Assembly: GCA_029245785.1 (NCBI GenBank)
Contig: JAQWOR010000060.1
Location: 1-58,920, forward strand
Length of the DNA stretch: 58,920 nucleotides
Direction: 5' to 3'
DNA from: Polaribacter sp.
Lineage (GTDB): Bacteria; Bacteroidota; Bacteroidia; Flavobacteriales; Flavobacteriaceae
The notes beneath the pieces are model-generated. The model had not been told where the DNA came from and ran no database searches. It worked only from the letters and a program-made list of their open reading frames with translations. The translations under genes were made by a program, and so were the position numbers. Shown here piece by piece: positions 7,994 through 16,086 of this stretch; the first letter of the stretch is position 1; each line of letters begins with the position of its first letter.

Positions 7994-9415
7994 ATGATTC
8001 AATTTATACTAAACAACGAGCGAATTCAAACTACTGCACATGCAGGGATAACGCTTTTAGATTTTATTAGAGAACACCAACAATTAAAAGGTACAAAAAT
8101 TGGTTGCCGTGAAGGTGACTGTGGAGCTTGTACAGTTTTGGTAGGTGCATTAAACAAAAACACAATCTCTTACCAATCAATTACTTCCTGTATTTCTCCC
8201 TTAGGAAATGCCAACGGAAAGCATATTGTTACCATTGAAGGAATTAACATCCCCAAAACATTAAATACTGCGCAACAAGCAATGGCTGATAATTACGCAA
8301 CACAATGTGGATTCTGCACACCGGGGTTTGTAGTTTCTATGACTGGTTTTGCATTGTCTACTCAAGACAACAACACTGCTTTAAATTCTTGCAATGATGC
8401 CATTAGCGGAAATATTTGCCGATGTACCGGCTATAAATCTATTGAAAAAGCAGGGTTTGATTTGGTAGAAAAACTACAAGAAAAAGACAAAAACCATCAA
8501 ATTGATTGGTTGATCAATCAAGGCTTTGTCCCTGATTATTTCAATACAATCCCCGAACAGTTAAAAAAACTTCAGCAATCAACCATTCAACAACAACGTT
8601 CTGAAGGAAGTACTGTTGCCAACGGAACAGACCTCTATGTTCAACACGCAGATACACTCTCTGAAGAACCTGTGTCTTTAATATCTGATAACACTTCGTT
8701 AAAAGGCATTTCTTTTACAGATACTACTTGTACTATTGGAGCAAATACAACTGTTAGCGAATTGTTAGAAAACGAACAATTAAGAAAAGGCTTTCCCAGA
8801 CTAAAATCATTTTTAAAACTCATTTCTTCTGAACAAATCAGAAACATGGGTACCTTGGGTGGTAATTTTGTAAATGCATCTCCTATTGGAGACATGTCTG
8901 TTTTCTTTTTAGCACTAAATAGCACCTTGGCAATTCTGCATAAAAATGGAACAACACGACAAATTCCATTTCATAAATTTCATCAAGACTACAAAAAATA
9001 CGATTTGCAAAAAGAGGAAATTTTAAAAAGCATTGCCTTTAATGTTCTTGAAGCAACAAGCGTTTTTAATTTTGAAAAAGTAAGCAAACGAACCCATTTA
9101 GATATTGCCAGCGTAAATGCTTCTGCAAGAATATCTGTAGAAAACAACCGTATTATATCTGCTCATTTTGCAGTGGGTGGTGTGGCTGCAATTCCAAAAT
9201 ATGCTGTAAAAACAGCTGAATTTATCATTGGAAAAAGCATCAATTCAGAAGTCATAAAAGCAGCACAAGAAATTTTGCAATCCGAAATTTCGCCAATTAG
9301 CGATGTAAGAGGATCTGCAACATACAAACGTTTCTTGGCAAGGCAATTGTTCTTTGCTCATTTTATTGAATTATTCCCAACTAAAATTAACCCTCAACAA
9401 CTAATCGCCATATGA
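7994..9415 (+). CDS. xdhA: Xanthine dehydrogenase small subunit (FeS/FAD)
   Basis: 473 residues from ATG 7994; the frame is open further upstream, but that part is hydrophobic, unlike the family, and overlaps the trmL promoter. Domains: plant-type [2Fe-2S] ferredoxin (C38, C43, C46, C66), second [2Fe-2S] domain (C105, C108, C142, C144; QCGFCTPG, GNICRCTGY), then the FAD-binding domain (ANGTDLYV; IRNMGTLGGNFVNASPIGD) and CO-dehydrogenase flavoprotein C-terminal domain. It passes electrons from the molybdenum site of XdhB to NAD+ in purine catabolism (hypoxanthine and xanthine to urate). Its stop overlaps the xdhB start (ATGA), indicating coupled translation. Confidence 0.93.
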   Translation: MIQFILNNERIQTTAHAGITLLDFIREHQQLKGTKIGCREGDCGACTVLVGALNKNTISYQSITSCISPLGNANGKHIVTIEGINIPKTLNTAQQAMADNYATQCGFCTPGFVVSMTGFALSTQDNNTALNSCNDAISGNICRCTGYKSIEKAGFDLVEKLQEKDKNHQIDWLINQGFVPDYFNTIPEQLKKLQQSTIQQQRSEGSTVANGTDLYVQHADTLSEEPVSLISDNTSLKGISFTDTTCTIGANTTVSELLENEQLRKGFPRLKSFLKLISSEQIRNMGTLGGNFVNASPIGDMSVFFLALNSTLAILHKNGTTRQIPFHKFHQDYKKYDLQKEEILKSIAFNVLEATSVFNFEKVSKRTHLDIASVNASARISVENNRIISAHFAVGGVAAIPKYAVKTAEFIIGKSINSEVIKAAQEILQSEISPISDVRGSATYKRFLARQLFFAHFIELFPTKINPQQLIAI

Positions 9416-11685
9416 AAAACATAGATTCATACACACATGTTCGCGGCGAATCATTATTTGTAGATGATTTGATTACCAGACAAGACACATTACAGGGTTT
9501 AGTTTTTGATTCTCCAAAAGCACATGGAAAAATTACATCAATTGATTATTCAAAAGCAAAAAACCTAAAAGGTGTTGTTAACATATTTACCCATAAAGAC
9601 ATTTTAGGTGAAAATCAAATTGGCGGTATCATTCCAGATGAACCTTTATGGGCAGAAAACGAAGTTCATTTCTGTGGGCAACCCATTGCGTTTATTGTTG
9701 CCGAAACCGAATTGATTGCAAAAAAGGCCCGTGCCTTAATTTCAATTGAAATAGAAGAATTACCCATCATTACAACTGCTAAAGAAGCCAAAGAAAAAGG
9801 CAGCTTTATCAATGCTCCTCGCTCTTTTAACTTGGGAAACACCAAAACTTCTTTTGATGCGTGTGATTATGTATATGAAGGCAAAACGTTTACAAATGGT
9901 CAAGAACATTTGTATTTAGAAACGCAAGGTTGCTATGTGGTTCCGTTAGAAAATGGAAATATTAAAATTACCTCTTCTACACAAGGACCAACCCAAGTTC
10001 AGAAAACAGCAGCAAAAGTATTAGGAATTCCAATGCATAAAATAGAGGTTGACGTTATTCGACTTGGGGGTGGTTTTGGAGGAAAAGAAGACCAAGCAAC
10101 TCCATGGGCTGTTATGGCTGCTGTTGCTGTGCAACATTTAAACAAGCCTGTAAAATTCATGCTCAATAGACACGATGATTTGCGCATGACAGGAAAGCGC
10201 CATCCATATGAATCAACATTTAAAATAGGATTGACAAAAGACTTAAAAATTAACGCTTTTGAAGCAGAATTTTTACAAAATTCGGGTGCAGCAGCAGACC
10301 TCTCTCCTGCGATTGCAGAACGAACATTGTTTCATGCTACCAACAGTTATTTTATCCCGAATGTACACACAACTGTACTGAGCTGTAAAACCAACTTACC
10401 TCCAAACACAGCTTTTCGTGGTTTTGGCGGCCCGCAAGGAATGTTTGTCATAGAAGCTGCCATTGCAAAAGCTGCAAACGCATTAAAAATTGACAAGCGC
10501 CTCATTCAAGAAGCCAATTTATTAGCAGAAAATGACGAATTCTCATACGGTCAAATCGCAACACAAGTAGAAGCAAAAAGTAGTTGGACTACTGCCAAAG
10601 AGCAATTCAAACTAGAACAACTAGAGCAAGAAATTGACGATTTTAATCAAAAGAATTTCTTATCTAAAAAAGGGATTTCGGTCATGCCAATTGCATTCGG
10701 AATTTCATTTACAAATACTCCTATGAATCATGCGAGAGCGTTGGTTCATATTTACCAAGACGGAAGTATTGGCGTAAGCACAGGTGCTGTAGAAATGGGG
10801 CAAGGTGTAAACACCAAAATGCTACAAGTAGCTGCTGAAATTTTGGGAGTTCACCAATCTAAAGTTAAATTAGAAACTACCAATACCACCAGAGTTGCCA
10901 ACACCTCTCCCACTGCAGCAAGCTCTACCGCAGATTTAAACGGAAAAGCCGTAGAAATGGCCTGTAATTTATTAATTGAAAGATTGACAAAAGTAGCTTC
11001 AAAAATGCTTTCCGTAGCAGAAAAAGAAATTGTTTTTCGAGAAGATCGTGTTTTTATCAATACTAAAAAATCAACGCTTCTTTGGGAAGAAGTCATTGCT
11101 CAAGCCATGCTACAACGTATTGCTCTGTCTGAGAATGCGCACTATGCAACACCAATAATTCATTTTGACAAAACAGTAGAAAAAGGACATCCGTTCGCAT
11201 ATCATGTATACGGAACAGCAATTACAACAATTACCCTAGATTGCTTAAGAGGAACCTATGAAGTTGATGCCGTAAAAATTGTTCATGATTTTGGAAAATC
11301 AATGAACTTACAGATTGATATTGGACAAGTGGAAGGTGCTTTGGCACAAGGAATTGGCTGGATGACTCTAGAAGAGATTGCTTACAATAATGAAGGACGT
11401 TTAGAATCAAATGCTTTATCTACCTATAAAGTTCCAGATATCTTTTCTGCAGCAAAAACAATTGATATTATTCCTTTAAAAACAGCTGGAAACACATTGG
11501 CTATCAAAAAATCAAAAGCCGTTGGAGAGCCTCCTTTAATGTACGGAATTGGCGCTTATTTTGCGATTGAACATGCGGTAAAAGCGTTTAACCCTAACTA
11601 CCTATCAAAATTTCACGCACCCTTTACACCAGAAAAAGTATTGACGGGATTGTATGAAAAAAAATCAGAAACATTGAATCACTAA
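9412..11685 (+). CDS. xdhB: Xanthine dehydrogenase molybdopterin-binding subunit
   Basis: 757 residues with the aldehyde oxidase/xanthine dehydrogenase a/b hammerhead (N-terminal 120 residues) and molybdopterin-binding domains. Substrate residues match true xanthine dehydrogenases: E226 in GGGFGGKE, R304 in AIAERTLFH (78 residues later, the same spacing as the purine-binding Glu/Arg pair of known enzymes), TAFRGFGGPQ, GAVEMGQGVN, and the catalytic base E706 in KAVGEPPL. It hydroxylates purines in the cytoplasm as an (AB)2 complex with XdhA. No Tat signal. Followed after 4 bases by a TTG-started membrane protein. Confidence 0.94.
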   Translation: MKNIDSYTHVRGESLFVDDLITRQDTLQGLVFDSPKAHGKITSIDYSKAKNLKGVVNIFTHKDILGENQIGGIIPDEPLWAENEVHFCGQPIAFIVAETELIAKKARALISIEIEELPIITTAKEAKEKGSFINAPRSFNLGNTKTSFDACDYVYEGKTFTNGQEHLYLETQGCYVVPLENGNIKITSSTQGPTQVQKTAAKVLGIPMHKIEVDVIRLGGGFGGKEDQATPWAVMAAVAVQHLNKPVKFMLNRHDDLRMTGKRHPYESTFKIGLTKDLKINAFEAEFLQNSGAAADLSPAIAERTLFHATNSYFIPNVHTTVLSCKTNLPPNTAFRGFGGPQGMFVIEAAIAKAANALKIDKRLIQEANLLAENDEFSYGQIATQVEAKSSWTTAKEQFKLEQLEQEIDDFNQKNFLSKKGISVMPIAFGISFTNTPMNHARALVHIYQDGSIGVSTGAVEMGQGVNTKMLQVAAEILGVHQSKVKLETTNTTRVANTSPTAASSTADLNGKAVEMACNLLIERLTKVASKMLSVAEKEIVFREDRVFINTKKSTLLWEEVIAQAMLQRIALSENAHYATPIIHFDKTVEKGHPFAYHVYGTAITTITLDCLRGTYEVDAVKIVHDFGKSMNLQIDIGQVEGALAQGIGWMTLEEIAYNNEGRLESNALSTYKVPDIFSAAKTIDIIPLKTAGNTLAIKKSKAVGEPPLMYGIGAYFAIEHAVKAFNPNYLSKFHAPFTPEKVLTGLYEKKSETLNH

Positions 11686-11689
11686 ACTA

Positions 11690-12178
11690 TTGAAACTACA
11701 ATGCACAACATCAAATAGTATTCGAGGTGCTTTTATTTATAGCGCTGGAGATACCATTGCCGCATTGATGCTGAATGAGTTTTCAATGTACCGACTCATT
11801 GGAATGATACTTATTGGCGCAACCGTTTACGCTTTTGAAATTCCTAATTATTTTAATTGGATTGAACAAAAAACAGCTGCTTTAAAAGGAGCTCAATTGA
11901 CTTTGACAAAAACAATGTTCGCAATTCTTTATTTCAACCCTCTGTGGATTGCACGCCATTTGATATGTATCAAAGTATTTTCGGGAAACTACGAACAAAT
12001 CAACGTACATTTATTGCAAATAGCAGCGTGGTCTTTTTTAGCAAATATTCCTATTTCTATCGTCGCTAATTTTTTTATTCAGAATAAAATCTCTTTAAAA
12101 TGGCGTTTTTTTGCAAGTGCTGTTTTTTCTGCATTAATGGCTATTTATTATGCATTGAGTGAAACTATTTTTAAATAA
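11690..12178 (+). CDS. Small membrane protein in the xanthine dehydrogenase operon, distantly Mpv17/PMP22-like
   Basis: 162 residues, TTG start 4 bases after the xdhB stop (no ATG near the conserved-looking N-terminus). Four hydrophobic segments are visible at about residues 12-27, 34-51, 74-92 and 103-125, with a last one at 135-155. The layout SAGDTIA...R..GMILIG...P..F.W followed later by W..LANIPISIVANFFIQ...RFFAS...A..YALS recalls eukaryotic Mpv17/PMP22 proteins, but this is a visual resemblance only. Position between xdhB and xdhC suggests a purine-related role such as transport or a membrane support function. Not a recognised Xdh component. Confidence 0.6.
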   Translation: MKLQCTTSNSIRGAFIYSAGDTIAALMLNEFSMYRLIGMILIGATVYAFEIPNYFNWIEQKTAALKGAQLTLTKTMFAILYFNPLWIARHLICIKVFSGNYEQINVHLLQIAAWSFLANIPISIVANFFIQNKISLKWRFFASAVFSALMAIYYALSETIFK

Positions 12179-12216
12179 CCTTCTGTCTATACAGGAGCCA
12201 TAAATTAAATACATAC

Positions 12217-13167
12217 ATGAAATTCTGGCAGTATCTCCTAACAAAATTACAAGGCCAACAACACGTCTATCTATTAACGGTTATTGAAAACTCTGGGAGT
12301 TCTCCGGGCAGAAAAGGCTTTAAAATGCTAATTGCCCAAGACGGGTTTATTTTTGGCTCTGTAGGTGGTGGTGTCATGGAATTTAGGTTGGTTGAAGAAG
12401 CTCAAAATTTATTAAAAGAAGAAACCTTGCCTATATTTCTTAAAAAACAAATTCATCAAGGAAACATAAAAGACGGTTCTGGAATGATTTGTTCAGGCGA
12501 ACAAACCGTGGTTTTTCATCCGTTAAACAGCACTCACATTCCTATCATAAAAAACATTTTATTCTGTTTGCAAAACAACCAACAAAAAACCATCTGCCTC
12601 TCTCCTAGCTCTTTTTCTCTTTCTGACACTCAAATTAAAGACAACTATCAAACAAGCATCCAGACAAACAGTGATTGGTCTTTTAACGAATTGATTGGTT
12701 TTAAAAACACTTTATACATTGTAGGCGGTGGCCACGTAAGCTTAGCGGTTTCTGAACTGTTTGTAAAACTCGGTTTTTACGTGGTGGTTTTTGACAACCG
12801 AAACCATTTAAATACGTTTGAAGACAATGATTTTGCGCATCACAAACAGCTTGTCAATTATTCAGAAATTGAAAACTATATTACAGAAGGCAACGACCGT
12901 TATATTGCTATTATGACCAACACATATACCGATGACAAGTTGGTCTTAACGCAATTGATTCGTAATAACTACAAATTTGTAGGCGTTTTAGGAAGTGTGG
13001 CAAAGCTCAAAACCATGTGGACAGCAATGGCTAAAGAGGGCTTTTCACAAAAAGAACTAAATCAAGTTTGTGCACCCATTGGAATTGCTATTAAAAGTCA
13101 AACGCCAGATGAAATTGCCATTAGTATTGCAGCCCAAATTATTCAAGTAAAAAATCAGCAGTTATAA
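12217..13167 (+). CDS. xdhC: XdhC family molybdenum enzyme maturation factor
   Basis: 316 residues. The N-terminal XdhC/CoxI domain is seen in VIENSGSSPGRKGFKMLI and GSVGGGVMEFRLVEEA, and a Rossmann domain follows (IVGGGHVSLAVSELFVKLGFYVVVFDNR at about 170-195). The C-terminal VCAPIGIAIKSQTPDEIAISIAAQII is the family hallmark. XdhC binds molybdenum cofactor, protects it during sulfuration and delivers it to XdhB. Last gene of the xdh operon, 38 bases after the membrane protein and convergent with the next gene. Confidence 0.92.
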   Translation: MKFWQYLLTKLQGQQHVYLLTVIENSGSSPGRKGFKMLIAQDGFIFGSVGGGVMEFRLVEEAQNLLKEETLPIFLKKQIHQGNIKDGSGMICSGEQTVVFHPLNSTHIPIIKNILFCLQNNQQKTICLSPSSFSLSDTQIKDNYQTSIQTNSDWSFNELIGFKNTLYIVGGGHVSLAVSELFVKLGFYVVVFDNRNHLNTFEDNDFAHHKQLVNYSEIENYITEGNDRYIAIMTNTYTDDKLVLTQLIRNNYKFVGVLGSVAKLKTMWTAMAKEGFSQKELNQVCAPIGIAIKSQTPDEIAISIAAQIIQVKNQQL

Positions 13168-13172
13168 TTTTA

Positions 13173-13703
13173 TTATTGATTCAACTCCATCTTAACTTGT
13201 TGTAGCGTTTTATTAGAGTTCACCAATTCTAAAATAAGAGCCTTTCTCAACACATCGATTGGTTGCTCAAAGTAGTTTGCCCAAGTGTCGGACGAAAATA
13301 ATTGATGAATCTGTCTGATTCTTTTTTGAGCTGCTATGGCTGTAAACAAAAACGCTTCTGAAGTTGCTGTTTTATACTGAAAATTTGCTTTTTTCAAATT
13401 GAAATCAACCTCTATATAAAACAGTTTTTCTGTTTCATTGATGGGATAAAAATCAGTCCATTTTGCAAAACCTGTGCGGTACGTTTGATTTTTATACGCC
13501 TTATTTACGAGCAACTTCCATCTACAATCGGCAACTCGCCCCCAATGATTTGAATACCGATATACACCTTCTTTTGTATATGAATACAAGCTTCCTGTTT
13601 TGCTTTTATAGTGAACCGGACATTCTGTAAAGAAATTTAACTCTAACTCTTTATACTCGCAATAGGTGTGTTTAAAAAAAGTATACCTGCTGTATGTTTT
13701 CAA
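13173..13703 (-). CDS. Conserved-looking hypothetical protein
   Basis: 176 residues, many aromatic and basic, no signal peptide and no membrane segment. There is no ATG near the 5' end; TTG at 13703 is the only plausible start. That TTG is also the end of a TAAATTTG match (13701-13708), so either the match is accidental or the true start is elsewhere. I do not recognise a domain. It is convergent with xdhC (5-base gap). Codon use matches its neighbours, and the frame is fully open, so it is probably real. Confidence 0.6.
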   Translation of the reverse strand: MKTYSRYTFFKHTYCEYKELELNFFTECPVHYKSKTGSLYSYTKEGVYRYSNHWGRVADCRWKLLVNKAYKNQTYRTGFAKWTDFYPINETEKLFYIEVDFNLKKANFQYKTATSEAFLFTAIAAQKRIRQIHQLFSSDTWANYFEQPIDVLRKALILELVNSNKTLQQVKMELNQ

Positions 13704-13718
13704 ATTTATATTTTAAAA

Positions 13719-13785
13719 CGTCATTGCGAATATAACGAAGTTATCTAATTTATTGAAGAAAGATTGCTTCGTTCCTCGCAATGAT
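13719..13785. repeat. Palindromic intergenic repeat (TCATTGCGA type)
   Basis: TCATTGCGA (13721-13729) pairs with TCGCAATGA (13776-13784), and ACGAAG (13735-13740) with CTTCGT (13768-13773). This is a degenerate copy of the widespread Bacteroidetes CGTCATTGCGAG...CTTCGTTCCTCGCAATGACG element. Confidence 0.7.
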
Positions 13786-13823
13786 AAAAAAAACGCAACC
13801 AAGTTAATGGTTGCGTTTTTTTT
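13786..13823. terminator. Bidirectional intrinsic terminator downstream of dnaK
   Basis: Arms AAACGCAACC (13791-13800) and GGTTGCGTTT (13809-13818) with an 8-base loop; A-run on the left and T-run on the right make it usable in both directions. It lies about 150 bases beyond the present dnaK stop and upstream of the minus-strand hypothetical gene, so it probably ends the dnaK transcript. Confidence 0.8.
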
Positions 13824-13929
13824 ATTTATTGAAGAAAGGTCCCAAACAACATTCTCCTAGTATCGAATGATTTTGGGATAAGCAATTCACTACGTTTTTC
13901 TTCAAAAAAACGTATTCTCTGCTTATTTT

Positions 13930-13993
13930 ACTTCTTCGAAGTCTACCCTTCGACTACGCTCAGGACAGGCTACTTGACTTCTTCGAAGTCTAC
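13930..13993. repeat. 17-bp direct repeats flanking a small repeat inserted at the dnaK 3' end
   Basis: ACTTCTTCGAAGTCTAC occurs at 13930-13946 and 13977-13993. The 30 bases between contain CCTTCGACTACGCTCAGGACAGG, whose core is a common Bacteroidetes intergenic repeat. The left copy still encodes, on the minus strand, the DnaK C-terminus VDFEEVK followed by TAA; the right copy is the one now used, ending VDFEEVK-TAG. The pattern fits insertion with target duplication at the end of the gene. Confidence 0.75.
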
Positions 13994-15865
13994 GTCTTCT
14001 ATAGCATCTTCTTCAGAACTTTCTGTTCCTGGCTCACCTTGAGGGGCTCCTGCTCCAGCTTCTTGTTCTGCTTTGTACATCTCTTCAGATGCTACTTTCC
14101 AAGCTTCATTAATCGTTTCCATTGCAGCATCAATTTGTGCAATATCTTTTGATTCATGTGCTTTTTTTAATGTTTCTAACGCTGCTTCAATCGGGCCTTT
14201 TTTATCATCAGATAATTTTTCTCCGAATTCTTTCAATTGATTTTCTGTTTGAAAGATCATAGCATCTGCTCCGTTGATTTTTTCAGCAATTTCCTTTGCT
14301 TCTTTATCAGCATCTGCATTTGCTTCTGCTTCTTGTTTCATTTTCTCGATTTCTTCTTCTGATAAACCTGAAGATGCCTCTATACGAATTTCATGAGATT
14401 TATTGGTACCTTTATCCAAAGCAGAAACTTTGATAATTCCATTGGCATCAATATCAAAGGTTACTTCAATTTGAGGAATCCCTCTTCCTGCTGGAGGAAT
14501 TCCATCTAAATGGAAACGACCAATTGTATTATTATCTGCTGCCATTGCTCTTTCACCTTGTAATACATGTATTTCTACAGATGGCTGGTTTTCTACTGCA
14601 GTAGAAAATACTTGCGATTTTTTTGTAGGAATGGTTGTATTTGCATCAATCAATTTAGTAAATACATTCCCCATCGTCTCAATACCTAATGATAAAGGTG
14701 TAACGTCTAATAACAATACATCTTTTACATCACCACTTAAAACTCCTCCTTGAATCGCCGCTCCTAAAGCAACAACCTCATCAGGGTTTACTCCTTTACT
14801 AGGCGTTTTTCCAAAGAATTTCTCAACAGCTTCTTGTACTGCTGGAATACGAGTAGAACCTCCAACTAAAATTACTTCATCAATATCTGAGGTAGACAAT
14901 CCTGCATTTTTTAAGGCAGCAGTACAAGGCTTAATCGTTCTTTTTACCAAGTCATCAATCAATTGCTCAAATTTAGCTTTAGAAAGTGTTCTCACCAAGT
15001 GTTTTGGTCCACTAGCAGTAGCTGTTACATATGGTAGATTGATTTCTGTAGACGATGTACTAGACAATTCAATTTTTGCTTTTTCAGCAGCTTCTTTTAA
15101 ACGTTGTAAAGCCATAGGATCTTCACGTAAATCCATGTTTTCTTCTGCTTTAAACTCTTCTGCCATCCAATTGATGATTTTTTCATCAACATCATCACCA
15201 CCTAAATGTGTATCTCCATCTGTTGCCAATACTTCAAAAACTCCGTCTCCTAATTCTAGGATAGAAACATCATGTGTACCTCCACCAAAATCAAACACAA
15301 CAATTTTTTGGTCTACTCCTTTTTTATCCAATCCATATGCTAATGCAGCAGCTGTTGGTTCGTTAATAATTCTACGAACTTTCAATCCTGCAATTTCACC
15401 TGCTTCTTTAGTAGCTTGTCTTTGCGCATCATTAAAATATGCTGGTACTGTAATTACTGCTTCAGAAACATCTTGTCCTAAATAATCTTCTGCAGTTTTT
15501 TTCATTTTTTGCAATACCATTGCAGAAACTTCTTGTGGCGTATATAAACGTCCATCAATATCTACTCTTGGTGTATTGTTATCTCCTTTTACAACAGTGT
15601 AAGGAACTCTTTTAATTTCCTTAGCACATTCAGAAAAACTATTCCCCATAAAACGTTTGATAGAATATACCGTTTTTGTTGGGTTTGTTACCGCTTGTCT
15701 TTTTGCTGGGTCTCCAATTTTTCGTTCTCCATCTTCTACAAAACCAACTACAGAAGGTGTTGTTCTTTTTCCTTCTGAATTCGGAATTACAACTGGCTAA
15801 TTCCCTTCCATAACGGAAACACATGAGTTGGTGGTTCCTAAATCAATTCCAATAATCTTACTCAT
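13970..15865 (-). pseudogene. dnaK: Chaperone DnaK (Hsp70), interrupted by an in-frame TAG at codon 23
   Basis: Reading from ATG 15865 gives MSKIIGIDLGTTNSCVSVMEGN, then TAG (complement 15797-15799) where relatives have Glu (GAG), then [19 protein letters not shown] and an otherwise intact 631-codon Hsp70: ATPase domain to about residue 380 (phosphate loops [30 protein letters not shown]), substrate domain ([17 protein letters not shown]), helical lid and the EDVDFEEVK tail. A downstream in-frame ATG at 15649 (residue 73) would yield 559 residues lacking phosphate loop 1, not a working ATPase. DnaK folds nascent and heat-damaged proteins with DnaJ and GrpE, neither of which is here. The TAG could be a sequencing error, a real null allele backed by a second copy, or suppressed. 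The 3' end also carries an insertion. Confidence 0.85.
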
Positions 15866-16086
15866 AATATGTATTTATATAATTAATATGTTCATTCAAT
15901 TTTACAATTACCTACTAGTCAATTTGTATGCCATTAAGGTTTCACTAAGAAAAGTGTCAGTTTCTTTCTTTTATTGGATGAAAAAATGACAGTTTGGCAT
16001 AGTTCCAACATTGATGACTGTTAAAAAGACAACAAATAAAACCTTATAAAGTGCATGGATTTTATACTTTAGCCAAAAAAATAAGT
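15866..16086. promoter_or_regulatory. dnaK/sdaA divergent intergenic region with repeated AAACTGWCA motif
   Basis: On the minus strand AAACTGTCA (complement of 15988-15996 region) and AAACTGACA (complement of the TGTCAGTTT near 15955-15963) repeat about 33 bases apart upstream of dnaK. They may be stress-control sites. No CIRCE element (TTAGCACTC-N9-GAGTGCTAA) is present. Toward sdaA, TACTTTAG near 16064 is a one-mismatch -7 element. Confidence 0.3.

Noticed and set aside
15797..15799. Reading TAG as a recoded amino acid (pyrrolysine) in dnaK
   Set aside because: Nothing in the window shows pyrrolysine machinery, other genes here end normally at TAG (for example the mutase end at 209-211), and Glu is conserved at this site, so a mutation or error is simpler.
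15639..15824. 61-residue minus-strand ORF next to dnaK
   Set aside because: It is an out-of-frame reading of the dnaK N-terminus; the correct frame is DnaK with a TAG at codon 23.
15938..16030. Sigma-54 type promoter between dnaK and sdaA
   Set aside because: TTTGGCATAG resembles a -24 box, but the GG-N10-GC spacing to a -12 GC is not met on either strand.
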